Below, piece by piece: positions 15,406 to 28,700 of a stretch of 64,000 nt of DNA; position 1 is the stretch's first letter, and every line of letters starts with the position of its first letter. The position numbers and the translations under genes were made by a program. The DNA comes from Trametopsis cervina (Eukaryota > Basidiomycota > Agaricomycetes > Polyporales > Irpicaceae). The notes beneath the pieces are model-generated. The model ran no database searches. It worked only from the letters and a program-made list of their open reading frames with translations, and was not told the DNA's origin. The DNA lies in NCBI GenBank assembly GCA_022385755.1, contig MU278360.1:279692-343691 (forward strand), written 5' to 3'.

Positions 15406-18400
15406 TCATACGTCAAGATCGATCTGTGCTAGCACGTTGTCATCCCAGTCTCCATCGCCGTACTCGTCGTCATCCATAGCTGTGTCTTGCTGTTGCTTGT
15501 CAGCCTCCACAATCATCAGTTCCTTTTGCTTTGCCTTGTGTTTTTCAATGTCTTCCAGCGTCCACAGCGATATTCCCGTCTGGTTCTCATTAGGGTTCTG
15601 CGAAATGGTGCGCATGAACAGCTTCGACAGGGTCAGCGCCATGTCCGTAGACAAATTTGACGCAGTCTCCGTGATATACTGGTTGATCCACTTTGGCAGC
15701 TTGGCGCGTTTGTCGGCCCTGGCAAAACGCTAGCAAGGGAAGGAGAAAATTGTTAGCGGCCTAAGGGCCCGAAGCAATCCCGCCCATCACCTTATCCGCA
15801 AAGACCATGAGACCCCAGTCGGTCTTCCCGCGCAAGACACGCCCGACACATTGCGCAGCGTTCCGCATGGCATCAAATCCAAGGAACTCGGATTCTCGGA
15901 TGCGGTAAGCGTCCCTTAAATATTCCAAACGTGCCTTGAGTATACGACTTTCGGTGTATTGATACGGTACTCTATAGGGTAGCAGAGTCAGTGAAGGCTA
16001 CTTACCGGTTCGTCACCTTACTGACCCGAACATGATGACCGCGCGTCCATAATTGTGATCGAAATCGATGCCCTCTGATACTTTCCCTCGTGCAACGGAG
16101 AGCAGGACGGCTCCACGGCCGTTATCACACGCCTGTGGGGGCAATAGGGGAGATCAGAACTAGAACAATGTAACGGCCGGAGACAGCCCACCCTGCGATA
16201 GTTCTCAAGGGCAATGCTTGTCTCGTTGGCGTCGGGCGTCTCTACGAAAATGAGCTTGTGCTTCCAAACTTCGTTCAGAATGCCCTGCGAGACGTACGTC
16301 AAGATAACACACATGAACAAGGAAAAGCTTGACTGACCATATCATTCCACGCGGCCACTATGCTCTCCATATATAGATAACTTGGGAAGAAAGCAACGAC
16401 CCCGTCCGGCACAATCTTGCTGTATTCGATGAGGATACTGCCAAAGTTACGTACAACTGCCGGATCGTTCCTGACTTCGAACCGAGAACTGATGGCCACT
16501 TGGTCACTCCCTCGCGTTATGACCTAAATACTAATATAAGACACTGAATCGATGGCCCTGAAGTGCACACACCAGGGGTAAGAATGAATTGCGGGCAAGG
16601 GTCATTTGGTACGACTCTTGGACGACCGGTGTGAATTGTAGCATCTTCGGATACATATCCAGTGGCGAGATAGTTCCGGACGTGATGACCACGCTGCTGA
16701 AGCGTTCAAATACCGGCTTGATTGCTATCGATGGGTCGAGACACCTAAGACAGAGGTTATCTCATCGGACGGCACTCAAGCGACGGAGCACGTACGTGAA
16801 GTGAAATATAGGATTCGGTACAGTCGCATTATCGGTTTCGAACGGCTCCAGAATGAGGAGAAAGCCTAACGACATTATTAGATATGTTTCTGCGGTGGTT
16901 TTAGGTGATGGAATGGGTCTGACCTTTCTCATACGTCGCAACCAAAGTTGCAAAAGTAGCAACCTTTTGCAGCGAAGAGAACTCGTCTAAGCGACTCAAT
17001 TCCAAAGTGCGCACCAGGGACTGCAATCGCTCTGCACAGAAGCTACCATATCCGGTTAGCGATAACTGATGTACGGAGGCAGATGAACATCTACCGTAAC
17101 GGTCGTCGCTCTATGTACGTAATATCCTTGAGATGCTGTAAAAATGATAGGGGAGTTTCCGCTACAACATGTAGAACGCGCATTCGAGTCTACTGTGCTT
17201 ATCAGCATGTGAACAGTCATGATACACCGGGCCTGACCTGCCAATGCAGGACAAATTTCAGCATAAGGATCAGGTGATTTGTGAAGTCATCAGACCTTCA
17301 GATATTCCACAAAACGCTTGAGGAAAGCAACAAAATGTTCCGCTTTACGAATGTTCCCAGGTATCGCTTCTTTCAACAAATCCTCTGGCAGAACTGTGGA
17401 GGAGGTTACAACATAGGTCCTGAAGGAGTAAGATGATGACATACCAGGGTTCGTCATAAACGCGTCCTCATCGTTACTTGCTTCTTGCAGCCCTTCGACT
17501 AATTTGGCATATTCATCCTGTAACTTAGACGCGTCCGTTTTCTTGATTCTAAGCATATTCCGGTTAAATCGGTGCGGAGCGTTATTGAGTTATGAACTTA
17601 CTCGTCAATTTTGTCGGCCAATCGATTTACGCTTCTCGCAGCGGAGTCTAACATTGGCCTTGTGAGATCAATGCTAAGGGACTCAATGCAGACGTTATCT
17701 TTGTGGAGTTCTGCGTTAGCACCCATAACGTTTCGTATACGTGCATGGGGCTAACCGATATTGTGAGCTTCGTCGAAGACAACAATAGCGTCTTTGGACA
17801 TCTCTTTGGACACCTGCTCTGCAACCTTGGGGTCTAGCAGATAGTGGAATGAATAGATGATGATATCCACAAATGGCATCTATATAGCGTGTGAGTGAGA
17901 TAGTAAGCTGCCACATGCTACTTACCATCCTTCGCACGAGAAAGTATGGGCATATTTTATTGTCGCGACCATATTGAAGCACATCTGCTAGGGTCCATAT
18001 TCCGGGAGGTATAAGATTCCCGGGTTCCAGCTTTCCAAGATTCTACGGAAGATGAGGACGTGTTAACCTTGTACATGAATAGGCGAACCTCATGCCAGTC
18101 ACAGAGTTCGACAGAGCCTGGGTTTTCTCTGCCTTTCTGGCAGACAGCACTATTTGTGAGATCCCGACATCTCGCATCGACGACCTTTCCTTTCTTCTCC
18201 TTGGAGACCTATAGATGCAGACGTGTTGAGAAAGACATCATGAGCGAAAGAGTCCGATCTCTCTCGACCCCCCTCGGTGCACACCGCTGACAGCGGTACG
18301 TATCCTAAGGGTAACAGTGCTCCGACTGACCTCAGGGTGGATGCACAAATTTTTACGACTGGTGAGCCCGATTCCGTAGAAATTGCGCTCTTGCTCTCTC

Positions 18401-18922
18401 TGCTCCTCCGTTTCTGCACATTGTATTCTGTAATCCATGAGACGCTTTAACTCGGCCAACGCCTTCTCGATCTCAGGTACCGTTCGTGAGCAATATACGA
18501 GTTTTCTTTTCGTAGGATAGAACTGGTACGCGGTGGGTTAGGTAAGATAAGCAAACGTACGCATAAAGGCAGCCTTGCGCACTTGTTGATACGATACAAT
18601 GAGCGACAGAAGCGAGACGGTTTTGCCTGTCCCTGACGGCATTTCAAGTACGCAATGACCCTACGCGTACGTTGGTTAATGTCAAGTTGTGTTGCGAGAC
18701 CGGACACTCACAGTTGAATCAAGTGTTCGTTTGAGATCACACATGTAGGAATACTGTTCTGCGGCGATGTCAGCAAGTCACCCACAAATACACAATGCCA
18801 CTTACCAGGGTATATTCGGTCATAGGGGAAAATTACCTGTTCAAACGCGTGCTCGACGTAAGCTATGAGGATTCAGAGATGGCAACAATCCCTACAGGTA
18901 GGTCATCTATTGTGAACTTCAT
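15406..18922 (-). CDS. RAD3: TFIIH 5'-3' DNA helicase Rad3/XPD
   Basis: XPD-family Fe-S helicase of TFIIH, needed for nucleotide excision repair and for the TFIIH core. First exon (18896-18922) encodes MKFTIDDLP and splices to [19 protein letters not shown]. Walker A lies in [16 protein letters not shown], the DEAH box in VVFDEAHNI near 17750. Four Fe-S cysteines are visible in order: DARCRDL, AVCQKG, ELCDWHE and KICPYF. Later motifs include [33 protein letters not shown] and the [25 protein letters not shown] stretch (motif VI). The tail is acidic ([12 protein letters not shown]). More than a dozen short introns. It diverges from the TPR gene across about 185 bases. Confidence 0.95.
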
Positions 18923-19107
18923 ATTCTGACTAGAAGCGAACCACCGAGAGGCAGTCACTGGCAGAGGTGGATGATGTGACCAAGCTGGTTTTCCGAAAGT
19001 AGCGGGCCGGGAAGTTGATCATAGCCAAGCGATGATCACGTGGTTCTTCCGGTACACGCATAGGCGCGCATGCGTACCAATCGTTGACTGTCTGTCCATT
19101 CACTCAG

Positions 19108-20727
19108 ATGCTCTCGCGAAATATCCGACAAACTGCTCTATCCCGGTCGCATCGTCATATTCCGAGAAATGCACAGACTTTCGTCCGATATGAGTCCAGG
19201 AAGCACAAACCATCCACACCCGCCCCGGTAGAGCAGCCTATGCCCATCCCACACATGCACGAGCACTTCACGAACAACGCTACGTTCACTATTGACTTCT
19301 TCAGACGTTTGCTCAAATTCTCAGCAGTTGGCTTACTAGTGGTATCAGTAACGACATGGACCGTGTTTGAGGGCGCTCACATATGGGTGGAGAGGGTCGA
19401 ACTTGCGAGTGAGACGGACCCCGAGGTGCGCAAATGGCAGTGGGATGCAGAGGCAGAAGGATGGACTGGGGGACGAAGCGGCGGGACCGACCCAGCTTTG
19501 GGATACTTTGGCCGACACACCGTACGGGGAGCATGGATGTCACAGAATTGGGGGACAGGTTCTGGTGGTAGCATAATCGGCTCAAACGCATTCTCTGGCA
19601 GGGGAGGCTCGGGCGGAGGTGGACTAAACACCATCGAGGCACGTCTGGAATATGCCCAAGCATTTCTGACGACTGCGCTGCAAACTGCGGACAAAGTGCT
19701 GGATTCCGGGAAATTGCGACCGCAGACTTATTCAGACCTATTGGCACGACATGCAAGTGTAATGGAAAGGATGGGGACGCGCGACGGGCTCTTTGAAGCA
19801 CGCTCGGAGTACGAAAGAGTATGGGCCAGTTTGCCGGAGAAACCCATAGATGCTGCTCGAATAGCCCTCAAGCTGGGGGATGTAAACAACCGACTCGGTG
19901 ACCGTGACGATGCCCTTACTTGGTGGGCTCGGGCAATGCAACTCGTCCATCCCCAGAGTGGTTCACAGCCGGAGAATGTAGCTCCCGTCATACCATCCAC
20001 ACCGCCCACTGAGCCGCTAGCTCAACGAACTTTCATATCGCTGCTAGTCTCCCTGTCTGCATTTTACGCAACTTCGGGCCACCTCCGGCAAGCACAAGCC
20101 GTACAGGAGGCTTCCCTGGACGTTCTACGCTCTATTCGTCAGCCCGATTCGTTCGAGTCCACATCCGCACCACACGCTCTTCATGCACTTTACATTTTAC
20201 ACCGGTCCGCGCTACTGTCAATACACCTCGCGGAGGTTCTCTATGCACTCAGAAAAAAGACGGTCGCTTCAATGGAGTATCTAGCGCGGGCTGCCGAGTC
20301 CTCCGAGCGAGTCGCTCTTGCGCTGACTGGCCTCCCATCTATACACCCCGATGCGCCAGGATCGAAGATTCCTCATCCTCCTTCCTCCGAAACTTCCCTG
20401 ATACCAGCCTATACAAAATCGGTGTCGATGAAGAAGCCAGCAAAAAGCCTTCTTCGCGACGCTCGCCGTACAGCAGCAGAAGCCTGGAGTCTGATGGGAA
20501 TTCTTGCTGAAAGCTCTGATGCACCCGGGTCCACACAGAAGGCACTCGACTGCTACGAGCGTGCACTAGGCTGGGCTGGCGTCGGTGCCGACAGAGCTGG
20601 TGGCATTGGCAAAGCTGGCGAAGGTACCCTGGAGTCCGAGTGGCAGGTTCTGTGGAGTAATTATGTACGTGCGCGGGATGTTGTGCGCTCCCACAACGAG
20701 AAACCAGAGAAGCCTTCGCATAAGTAG
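19108..20727 (+). CDS. Mitochondrial TPR-like protein, possibly Mgr3-like
   Basis: A single uninterrupted frame of 539 codons, unusual here where most genes are split. ATG at 19108 begins an Arg/Ser/His-rich presequence (MLSRNIRQTALSRSHRH). One membrane helix follows around residues 70-95 (SAVGLLVVSVTTWTVFEGAH), then EGWTGGRSGGTDPALGYFG, and a C-terminal region of helix pairs with TPR spacing. This layout (presequence, one helix, TPR domain) is that of yeast Mgr3, an adaptor of the i-AAA protease Yme1, and the motif after the helix resembles fungal Mgr3-like proteins as I remember them. The assignment is a moderate inference; a generic TPR protein of the inner membrane is the fallback. YME1 itself lies 7.4 kb to the left. 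Confidence 0.7.
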   Translation: MLSRNIRQTALSRSHRHIPRNAQTFVRYESRKHKPSTPAPVEQPMPIPHMHEHFTNNATFTIDFFRRLLKFSAVGLLVVSVTTWTVFEGAHIWVERVELASETDPEVRKWQWDAEAEGWTGGRSGGTDPALGYFGRHTVRGAWMSQNWGTGSGGSIIGSNAFSGRGGSGGGGLNTIEARLEYAQAFLTTALQTADKVLDSGKLRPQTYSDLLARHASVMERMGTRDGLFEARSEYERVWASLPEKPIDAARIALKLGDVNNRLGDRDDALTWWARAMQLVHPQSGSQPENVAPVIPSTPPTEPLAQRTFISLLVSLSAFYATSGHLRQAQAVQEASLDVLRSIRQPDSFESTSAPHALHALYILHRSALLSIHLAEVLYALRKKTVASMEYLARAAESSERVALALTGLPSIHPDAPGSKIPHPPSSETSLIPAYTKSVSMKKPAKSLLRDARRTAAEAWSLMGILAESSDAPGSTQKALDCYERALGWAGVGADRAGGIGKAGEGTLESEWQVLWSNYVRARDVVRSHNEKPEKPSHK

Positions 20728-21378
20728 TGAATGTTGCTACCATAAAATACATTACATTCCGAGACCTCGTCGTCAACGCCTGCACAAAGGACAGTTTCGG
20801 TGGTAATAATCCGCCAGGAAGCGGTTCTAACCCAAGACGGGGCACATCGCATGCCACAACTCATCTCCGCGTTACGCTGTCCTCTCCATACCACCTTTCA
20901 TGCGCAGCTACAATTTGGTCATGCCAACACTTGTGTGTTACTCAGAGAGTGTGGTCCCGTACATCTTAGTGATGTTTGCCATGTGTTCTGTAGAAGATCA
21001 CTTTCATGGCGACAATCACAGATTTTTGATGATTTTGATAATCAATCCTTACAAGACGAGGGCGTGTCCGTCGACAATATTCGACCAATGCTTTCTCCGC
21101 CGACGCGAAACCACCAATCGCCTTTAGGGGCCGAGTATGAAATGATCCAGAAGGCACACACGGGGACACACAGAAGCCCATGCGTGCACTGCTTGAGATT
21201 CTGACGGGGCTGATTGCACGGATGCCTGTGGCTGACCGACGTCGATCACACTCGCACTGACACAATCGCGGCGCACAATGTCAGCCACCGTACCCGCATT
21301 TATGAAACGACCGCCGGACAATCTCTGGTTTCCTTCTTCCTCCCATCTACGAAGACTAAACAGCAGAGATTCTCATCG
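20728..21378. other. Non-coding stretch before coiled-coil gene
   Basis: About 650 bases between two plus-strand genes. A possible upstream ATG at 21278 could be spliced in frame to the next gene only through a 36-base intron with a weak GTTTCC donor, so I left it out. Nothing else is recognised. Confidence 0.45.
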
Positions 21379-22532
21379 ATGGCGGCTCCTACTGCTGGCC
21401 TTCGTGCGTCATTCTCCGAACCACTATCCTTGTTCACCTCTTTCGCTCGCACATTCGGGGAAGTTTGCAACCATCGCCAGTCTCCAAGGTCAGCCCATGA
21501 TGCATTCGGACAAGACTACGAGGGCGTTAAAACGGCCATACAAATGCAACTGGAAAATCTCGCAACATTTGCCCAATCAACGGTTAAAGAAGCTTTAGCG
21601 TTGACCGAGCGGATTGGTACCTTGAAACTTGATTTGCGTCAGGATGCCAGCGAGCGGTCTAATACACTCCGGCCACCGGATCGCTGCACAGAAGGACTTG
21701 CGCAACGCACGGATCATTTTGCGACTCTGATCTTCGACATGGACCGCGCGAGACTCACCGGTGAAGAAACGGAAGATATCATAAAGCGGAAGAATCGCCA
21801 GTTATGGAACATGTTCGACGAGAAGGAGACTCTCCGACTCGAACTGGAGATCGCTAATCTGAAACGCGATGACAAGAAAGACACGGAAATGGAACACGCC
21901 AACGAGAAGCTCACACGAGAGAATTCGCAGCTAAGGGAATCTAAGGAGCTGCTTGAGGAGGACCTACGCAAGACGCGTATTGAAGCGGATGCGTGGAAGT
22001 CTCTCGCGGAAAACGTGCAGGAAATGCAAGAAATGGCCATATCTGCGTTCGAACGATGCAACGCGCTGGAGAGGGAGAATATCGAGCTCAAAGAAGCCAT
22101 GCACGCGTTTGCGGAAGGATCAACATCGTTCACTGTCAAGCAACTGCAGAAGATTATCTCCAGTCTTACGGAAGAGGTGTCCGTGTTCAAGAAACGGGAA
22201 GGCGTTTTGAAGGAGAAGGAGAACATCATGCGCGACAAGGAGAACAACAGCATCATCAAGGCCATGAGGAAGCAGACCAGAGACCTGAAGGTATAACTTT
22301 CCGCCTGCTGCCCTTCACGTGGCTGACTCTATTGTCTGAATCAGCGACGATCCGTCCAAAGCAAGGCTACCGAAGTGATAGCATTGGCACCGATCCAAGA
22401 GGCCACCAATAGGCCCGGCACCGGGAAAGACAGCGTCCTGGTAAGTAGTTCCTCGCGTTTTCTAAGGAGATACTTGATGTGACAATGCATTAGCCGGCCG
22501 TACCATCTTTCTCCGAATTCTTCCTGATTTGA
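21379..22532 (+). CDS. Coiled-coil protein of unknown function
   Basis: Not recognised. A first long exon encodes about 300 residues, mostly charged heptad-like sequence from about residue 110 on (for example EKETLRLELEIANLKRDD), typical of a long parallel coiled coil, after a Ser/Phe/Ala-rich head. Two downstream exons can be joined: the donor after KQTRDLK (GTATAAC) to the exon starting RRSVQSKATEVIALAP, then a GTAAGT donor to the final short exon PAVPSFSEFFLI-stop. Start at 21379 is the first in-frame ATG. It converges with FKS1, whose stop lies about 220 bases away. Could be a cytoskeletal, kinetochore or vesicle-tether component; nothing in the sequence decides. Confidence 0.65.
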
Positions 22533-22752
22533 GGCTCCGAAAGCGAACTTGCTCGCGATTTAATGTGTGAAATAATAGGCTTTAGATCTAGGTGATAAGT
22601 GGTATTACAGATGATCCGTAACTGTGAGCCAAACCAGTATGATAAATGGAGGAATGTACAATGAGCGAATGAGGATGTGCCAGTAGCAGCGAGAGCGATG
22701 CGTAAGGGGATCAAACCAGATCCACCCAGAGTCAGCAAATCGGGGACCACCT

Positions 22753-25700
22753 TTAAATGTTCTGACAGACAGTGCAATTAATGGTGATCATGTCGCGGAA
22801 GAGAGCAGCTAAACAAGCGTATTAGGATTCCGTCATTTCTGAGTTTGGTAACCACTTACGGAGAACAATGAGAGCAGCGAGTATGGCGACCACAAGAATG
22901 TACATCACAGTGTATTTCACAACCTGAGACAACATCAGTACAATAGATTGCCAAGATAGGGGCTGGCAAACGTACCATCCATCGTCGTTGGCGCTTCTGC
23001 TTGGTTGAGAAGAGCGGAGCACGGATCTGCCTTGATGGTCGCAGCCAGTCTGTATACAAGTTCAGCATGGTAGACGAATATAAGAGGAAGGATCTTACAA
23101 AGCATTGTTGAATGCAGCCTATCAATGAACGGAATAAACACTGGCGGCGTCAGAAGTATCAAGAGGATGTGGCCGAGCAGGAAGTCAGAACTCCAGAGCG
23201 CCATTTCCACGATCTTGACAATGTATTCACGAGCCGGCTGTGAGAACGCTGAAGACCCCAGCTTGCGTCCGTACCATCGACCAGACCACCATGCCATGTT
23301 TGTCTCGTCATGCTTGTACTCACGAGACAAGAAGACAGCGATCAAAATCTTCTGGATCGCCCTTTGCACTGCAATGATGCAAATGACACCGAGCACAGCG
23401 TGCGATGCGTCCCAAAGCTCCAGGAACCACTACAGAAACCAGTTAGCAACGCCCGAGCTGAGAATCGGGTTTCTTACGAATAGCTCGAAGAATGCTACCA
23501 GGCCAATAAGACAAAGCACATGTGCCAGAGTGGCCATAACGGCACCAAACTTCTTCCATGCCACCATAGGGCCGATGAACAAGGAGATGAAGAACATGGC
23601 CAGCAAGATCGTGGCGTTCCACACAACAGGGCCGACTGCGATGATACCGATACGGATGAGAGGGCTGGGGTTTTCCTTGCCTGTCTTCGGATCAGGGAAT
23701 GACTTGACAAACATGTACGCGACAATGAAGATCGTAGCCTGGATGATGGGCATGAAGATCTCTGAGAAGAGGACAGCTCGCCAGGGTGCGCGAGGCATAT
23801 CACCAGACAACTTCTCAGAAGGATGACCGAGTTTCTTCTTCTTGTAACCCGTAATCATGGTTCTAGACAGACGGCAATATCCGTACCAGCTGCTCGTATG
23901 TGATCGCGCGTTGCCCCGCGACATCCATCTTAGGAACTCCCGATAGTCGATAATGAAGTCGCTGAAGCTGAACTGATGAGGGTTGAAGAGGAAAGGAGCT
24001 ACGCAGAGGGAAAGCACTGAGAACCAGAAGTAGATGAGGAAGGGCGTCCAGATGGACATTGTCGCGTAGAGCAACATGAGAACGAGACGCATTCCCATGT
24101 AAATGCTGGGTCCGGCGAAGCGGGAATAGAGGATGGTGAAGGACATGCGCGTAGTAGCAAAACCACGTCCAGTGGCAATATACCTAGCTCCACCGAAGGT
24201 CAAGTTGCTCTGGATGGACTGAGAATATATCTGCGTCGAGAACACTTCGAAAATGGGTGATAGCGACAAAAAGTGCTTGCCAAGACGAATGAGCGCCTTG
24301 CCGGTCCCACGCTCAAGCAGCTCTAGAAATTTATATCAGCAAGCATGGTTGGTAAGTATGGGCGCATCAACAGACCTTGCAAGAACAGAGGCAAGAATGC
24401 AATAAAGAACACCAGGAAGATAGACGTGATACACCTATGGATCCAATCAAAGACGGGCAGGAGGTTGTAACATCCAGGCTGTCCACTGAGGATGTCACCC
24501 TGCGAATCCAGCTTGCAAATAGACAACTGCTTGTTGAGGGTTCCAAGGTAAACCACTGAAGATACGGTCGCTTAGCATCGGTCATAATAAAAGCGGAAGA
24601 CCCAACTTACGAGTCAACATGAAGACCTGAATGGAGTAAATAACCAGAATGTTGTTGATATGGAAACCTGGATGACCGTAGTAGAAGGATAGGAATCGAT
24701 CCATCGGCAGCTGGGTACCAAGGTAGTAATATTCTCGGCTGAGCATTTGTTCACCCATACCAGTTCCGAGCTTGGTCTGGAAATTGAGAATAGTCCCGAA
24801 ACCGAGATCACGACCTTTGCCGCACTGGTAGTACTCCGAATGTTTGATACGTCCACCACGTCCCAAAGCCGTCATTCCAGCGAAAATATCCTCGTTGAGA
24901 TGCAAACCCTTCTGGGCCTTCGAGACACCTCCACGAGTGCTCATGAACGTCGCGTTGAGGAAATCGGGGTGTCCGTAATGAAGCTTTCCACCGATCCAGG
25001 CCAGACAGCGAGGGGTCATTGTACCGAACGTTTGTTCCTTTCCGGCAGCAATGTCACCAAGTACACCAATGTTCTCTGAGAAGATATACTCGCGAGTACC
25101 GACGATGGCGACTGGGTGCTTCGAGAACTCCTTGTGTCCCCACTGCGCGTAAGGACTCTGAGCAGACAGATTATACTCCTCGAACTCTCCTAGAATATTC
25201 CGGATCTTCAAGCACTCCTCCAGATAGTTGTCCTGGTTGGCGTCAATAAGCTGGAGGTACTCTCCGCGGTAGAAGATGATCGCGTGATTCTGGTTGTCTG
25301 ACTTGCCGTCACCAAGAATAGGGTTACCGGGCAACTCGACTCGGAACTTCGGCTTACGTTTGCCCTTCGCGTCGATCTCGGAATGGCCATCAATGAGAAC
25401 GGAGAATAACCTGGCCTCGCCGTTGCTACCGGGTTCCTCATCTAGGTAGGCGATTTGCAAGTCGGGATAGGCACGAAGAAGGAATTCAGCGTTCTCCTGC
25501 TCTTCTTTGTTGAACTTCGCATAACGCTGCATGGATACCGTGAATTTGAACTTGCGGCGTGCCATACGCTCCAACTCGCGTTCCAGTCGGTCAGTGTTGC
25601 CAACGAATCTCTGCACGATTTGAGGGTTCTCCACGCGATAGAGCAGCTTGATCGCCTTCGAGTAGTTCATCATGCCAGAAACAGTGCGGTACAAGGTTTG

Positions 25701-28700
25701 GAAACGAAGCGAGGCCCAGATACGGGTACGGAGGGTGTACTCGGGAGCTGAAGTCTTGAAACCGATGCAGTAGAAAGGAAGGTCGTCCGCACGTTTCGAC
25801 TTCTCGCTCGCATTCGTGCTCGTAGGATCAAATGCGCTAGACTCTTCAGCCAGAATCTTCGTATCCTTGACGAAGTTGTCCCATTCGACAGGATGCAGTT
25901 GCTTCAAATATTCAAGCAACGTCACGCGAGTGTTCTGATCTTGCTCCCGGATAATCTCTCGAAGACTCAGTAGAATCTTCTCCGAATAATGAGGAACCAG
26001 GACAGTGAACGTCGGCATAGCATCCACCGGTAGAAGCTCCGGGATGGCAGTGGTCAGAGACGAAGCAAAGAAGGAAATCCGTCGTTCGGCCTCCCCACCC
26101 TTAGGGAAGAAGTCTCCGCTATTTCCAGTATTGTTTGTGAAGAATGGCGGTGCCCGGAGTGTACGTTTTCCACCTTGCTCGGTTTGGTGGTACAAAAGCC
26201 GCTGAACGTGGTCGATGGACAGCAAATGCTCACGGTACATGGAAATGATGACGGCATTCCAAATTTGTGAGACAAGAACCTGGAGGCTCAATTCAGAAGC
26301 GATTAATCAGGTAAACATTCCCGAAGCGTACCTTCGGCTTGTATTTAACCTCCATCTCACTTGTGGCCAATAGCTTGGCGTAGATCCTCTTGGGGAGACG
26401 TGTGTACACCTCGGCCCAAGGGGTCCAGATAGACAACCCGAGACCGAATGAGCGTCCAATACTGAACACAACCACCCAGATGATATACCAAAGGTAGGTA
26501 TCGAGGAAGAAGAGAACCAGCTCCATAACAAACATGATGGACAGCGCGAACGGAACCTGGTTACTGCATAACACAGTACCAAAGATCCTATCCTGACAGT
26601 TCTGCACTTTCATGTGAGCCATGACAGCAACGGGACTGCTGAACGATGACGCCAGGAAGAAGAATGATTCAGCGAATTTTCCACCGAAGACCAGAAGCCA
26701 CAGGAGAATTGACGCGGACCGCGCAGACCGGTTGAGGGCAGGGTAAGACGCGGTGAATGTTTGGGACGCAATATACTTTCTCGACTTCCCCGCAACACGG
26801 TCACCAAACATACGACCCGAAGGAATGAGACCAAATGCCAGTGTAGCTACCACTGAGATGAAGAATTGGACAATGCCGATGATGAGAGGGATATTCGTCG
26901 GAGGGCCAGGCTTGCCATCCACCATGACAATATAGACGGTTGGGCCGGCGGTGAGAGCGAGGACGATGAGTAAGAAGATGAGCCGTGTAGTAAGATGGGA
27001 CGCATTATTCCAAGTGGTAGGAGTGAAGGAGAATTCAGCTAATGTGGCAGCCATCATGATGAGGGTGGCAACAGCACCACCAAGGGCTGTTACACTCCAG
27101 GTCATAGGCGCAGAAGGATTCGCCTGGTTCTTAGGTGCGTAGATCCTTGGAGAATTATATGCGGTATAGAACCAGAGAACAGATATGTGCAGGATCCAGA
27201 TGCGGTTGAAGTTGACAAGAAGGTGCGCCACGGATCGCTTCTCGAAGAAAGTCTTGAAGAATACCTTCTCCCACTGGACTTTGCTAAGCTTCATCCAGCG
27301 TTGTGGAGGGGCGACATCAATCAACCGGCTCTGCAATGGAATGTGAGCTGTGTATGAAATTCAAGCGTTGAACAGACTTACGTTGTCGTTTAAGACAATC
27401 TTAGCGATACCCTCAGGATACCAGAACAGCTGGTTGATATCATCGTAGCCTATAATCTTGTCGTGATCCTTCTCCCTGCGCACAAATTTGCCTTCTACAA
27501 CCTCGTACCCCTGGTCACGCATAAACCTGTAGAGTGGCTTGATGATAGTTTCCAGGTAGACACCTTCCGGCACAGGATCCACCCTATTCTGGCATTCGGG
27601 GCTTCGGTAATAGTCGTCGGCGCATTTGAAGATAAAGCACAGACACTCCGGAGTGAACCTGACGTTACCAGCCTCTCCCCAGCACAGTAAATATAAGGCA
27701 ATCTGACGAAGGCGGTCGTACTGGCTCATGCTGTTCATGGCGTTCCGCCATCGATTCAGCGCGCTGTCAAGGGACTTCGGCTTCGCACCGCCGCCTTTAA
27801 CACTACGCAAACGTTGTAGGCCCGGGTTGTTAGCATGTCCCACAGCATCGTCGAGGTTCAGCTGGGCTGCAAAGTACCACTTGCGATAGTTCGCATGCTG
27901 GCCACCGATATAGTCCGCGTGTATAGTTAGAAGGGCTTGATTCGGGGTCATGCGAGAAGCCCGCGAGTCGAGTAAATGCATCAAGAAGTCGTACTATTCA
28001 GCCGGTCAGATATTTTGAAGTTCCCGTGAATGTAAACCTTGAACTGACCTGATTGCGCATTGAATCTTTTTGGAAACCAAACTTCTGTTGCAAGTCCAAA
28101 AAGATATCCTCAATCTCTTCCGCAGATATAGGGACCTGACGTTCAGCGGCCCATGCGGGATAGGGCTCTCGGGAGCCAGGGATATCAGAGAACGGGTTTG
28201 GGCCATACCCGGCGGTGCTTGTGCTCATGTGCGAATCAACGGACTGGGCGTAGCCATAATCGTTTACATCTTCTGAACTTGTCGTCGCAGCTGTCAACAT
28301 ATGTATTAGTAATTGAATGACGTAAATCCTTGACAAATCCCTGTCCAAGCCATGAGAACGATCGGTGCTCGAGCGTCGAATGTTCGGACGCTGAATCTTC
28401 GTAGCCCTCGAGAACACTCCATGCACCAGAGTAAGACGAGCCAGCTCATGCTCGAGGCACGGTGCAAATAAATGTAGAGGGTTCGCCGCATTGTAGATAT
28501 GCTGCATCCGGACTTGGGTCATGACAATGATGCTTGTGGTAGGATCTCGGGCAATAGAGCCGTAATGGTACTAGGATAATGAGGGATTGTCTCCGGGCAA
28601 GACCATCGTGATACAATAACCCAAAGCAGCCAACGCCCTGAAGGCAGCATAAGATTGAAGTACTCACATTGTGAGCTGTATCTCCCCGGTTCGCCATAGT

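Noticed and set aside
21714..22265. 183-codon Ser-rich frame on the minus strand
   Set aside because: It is the mirror of the coiled-coil coding strand; its Ser/Phe-rich composition is what Glu/Lys codons give in reverse.
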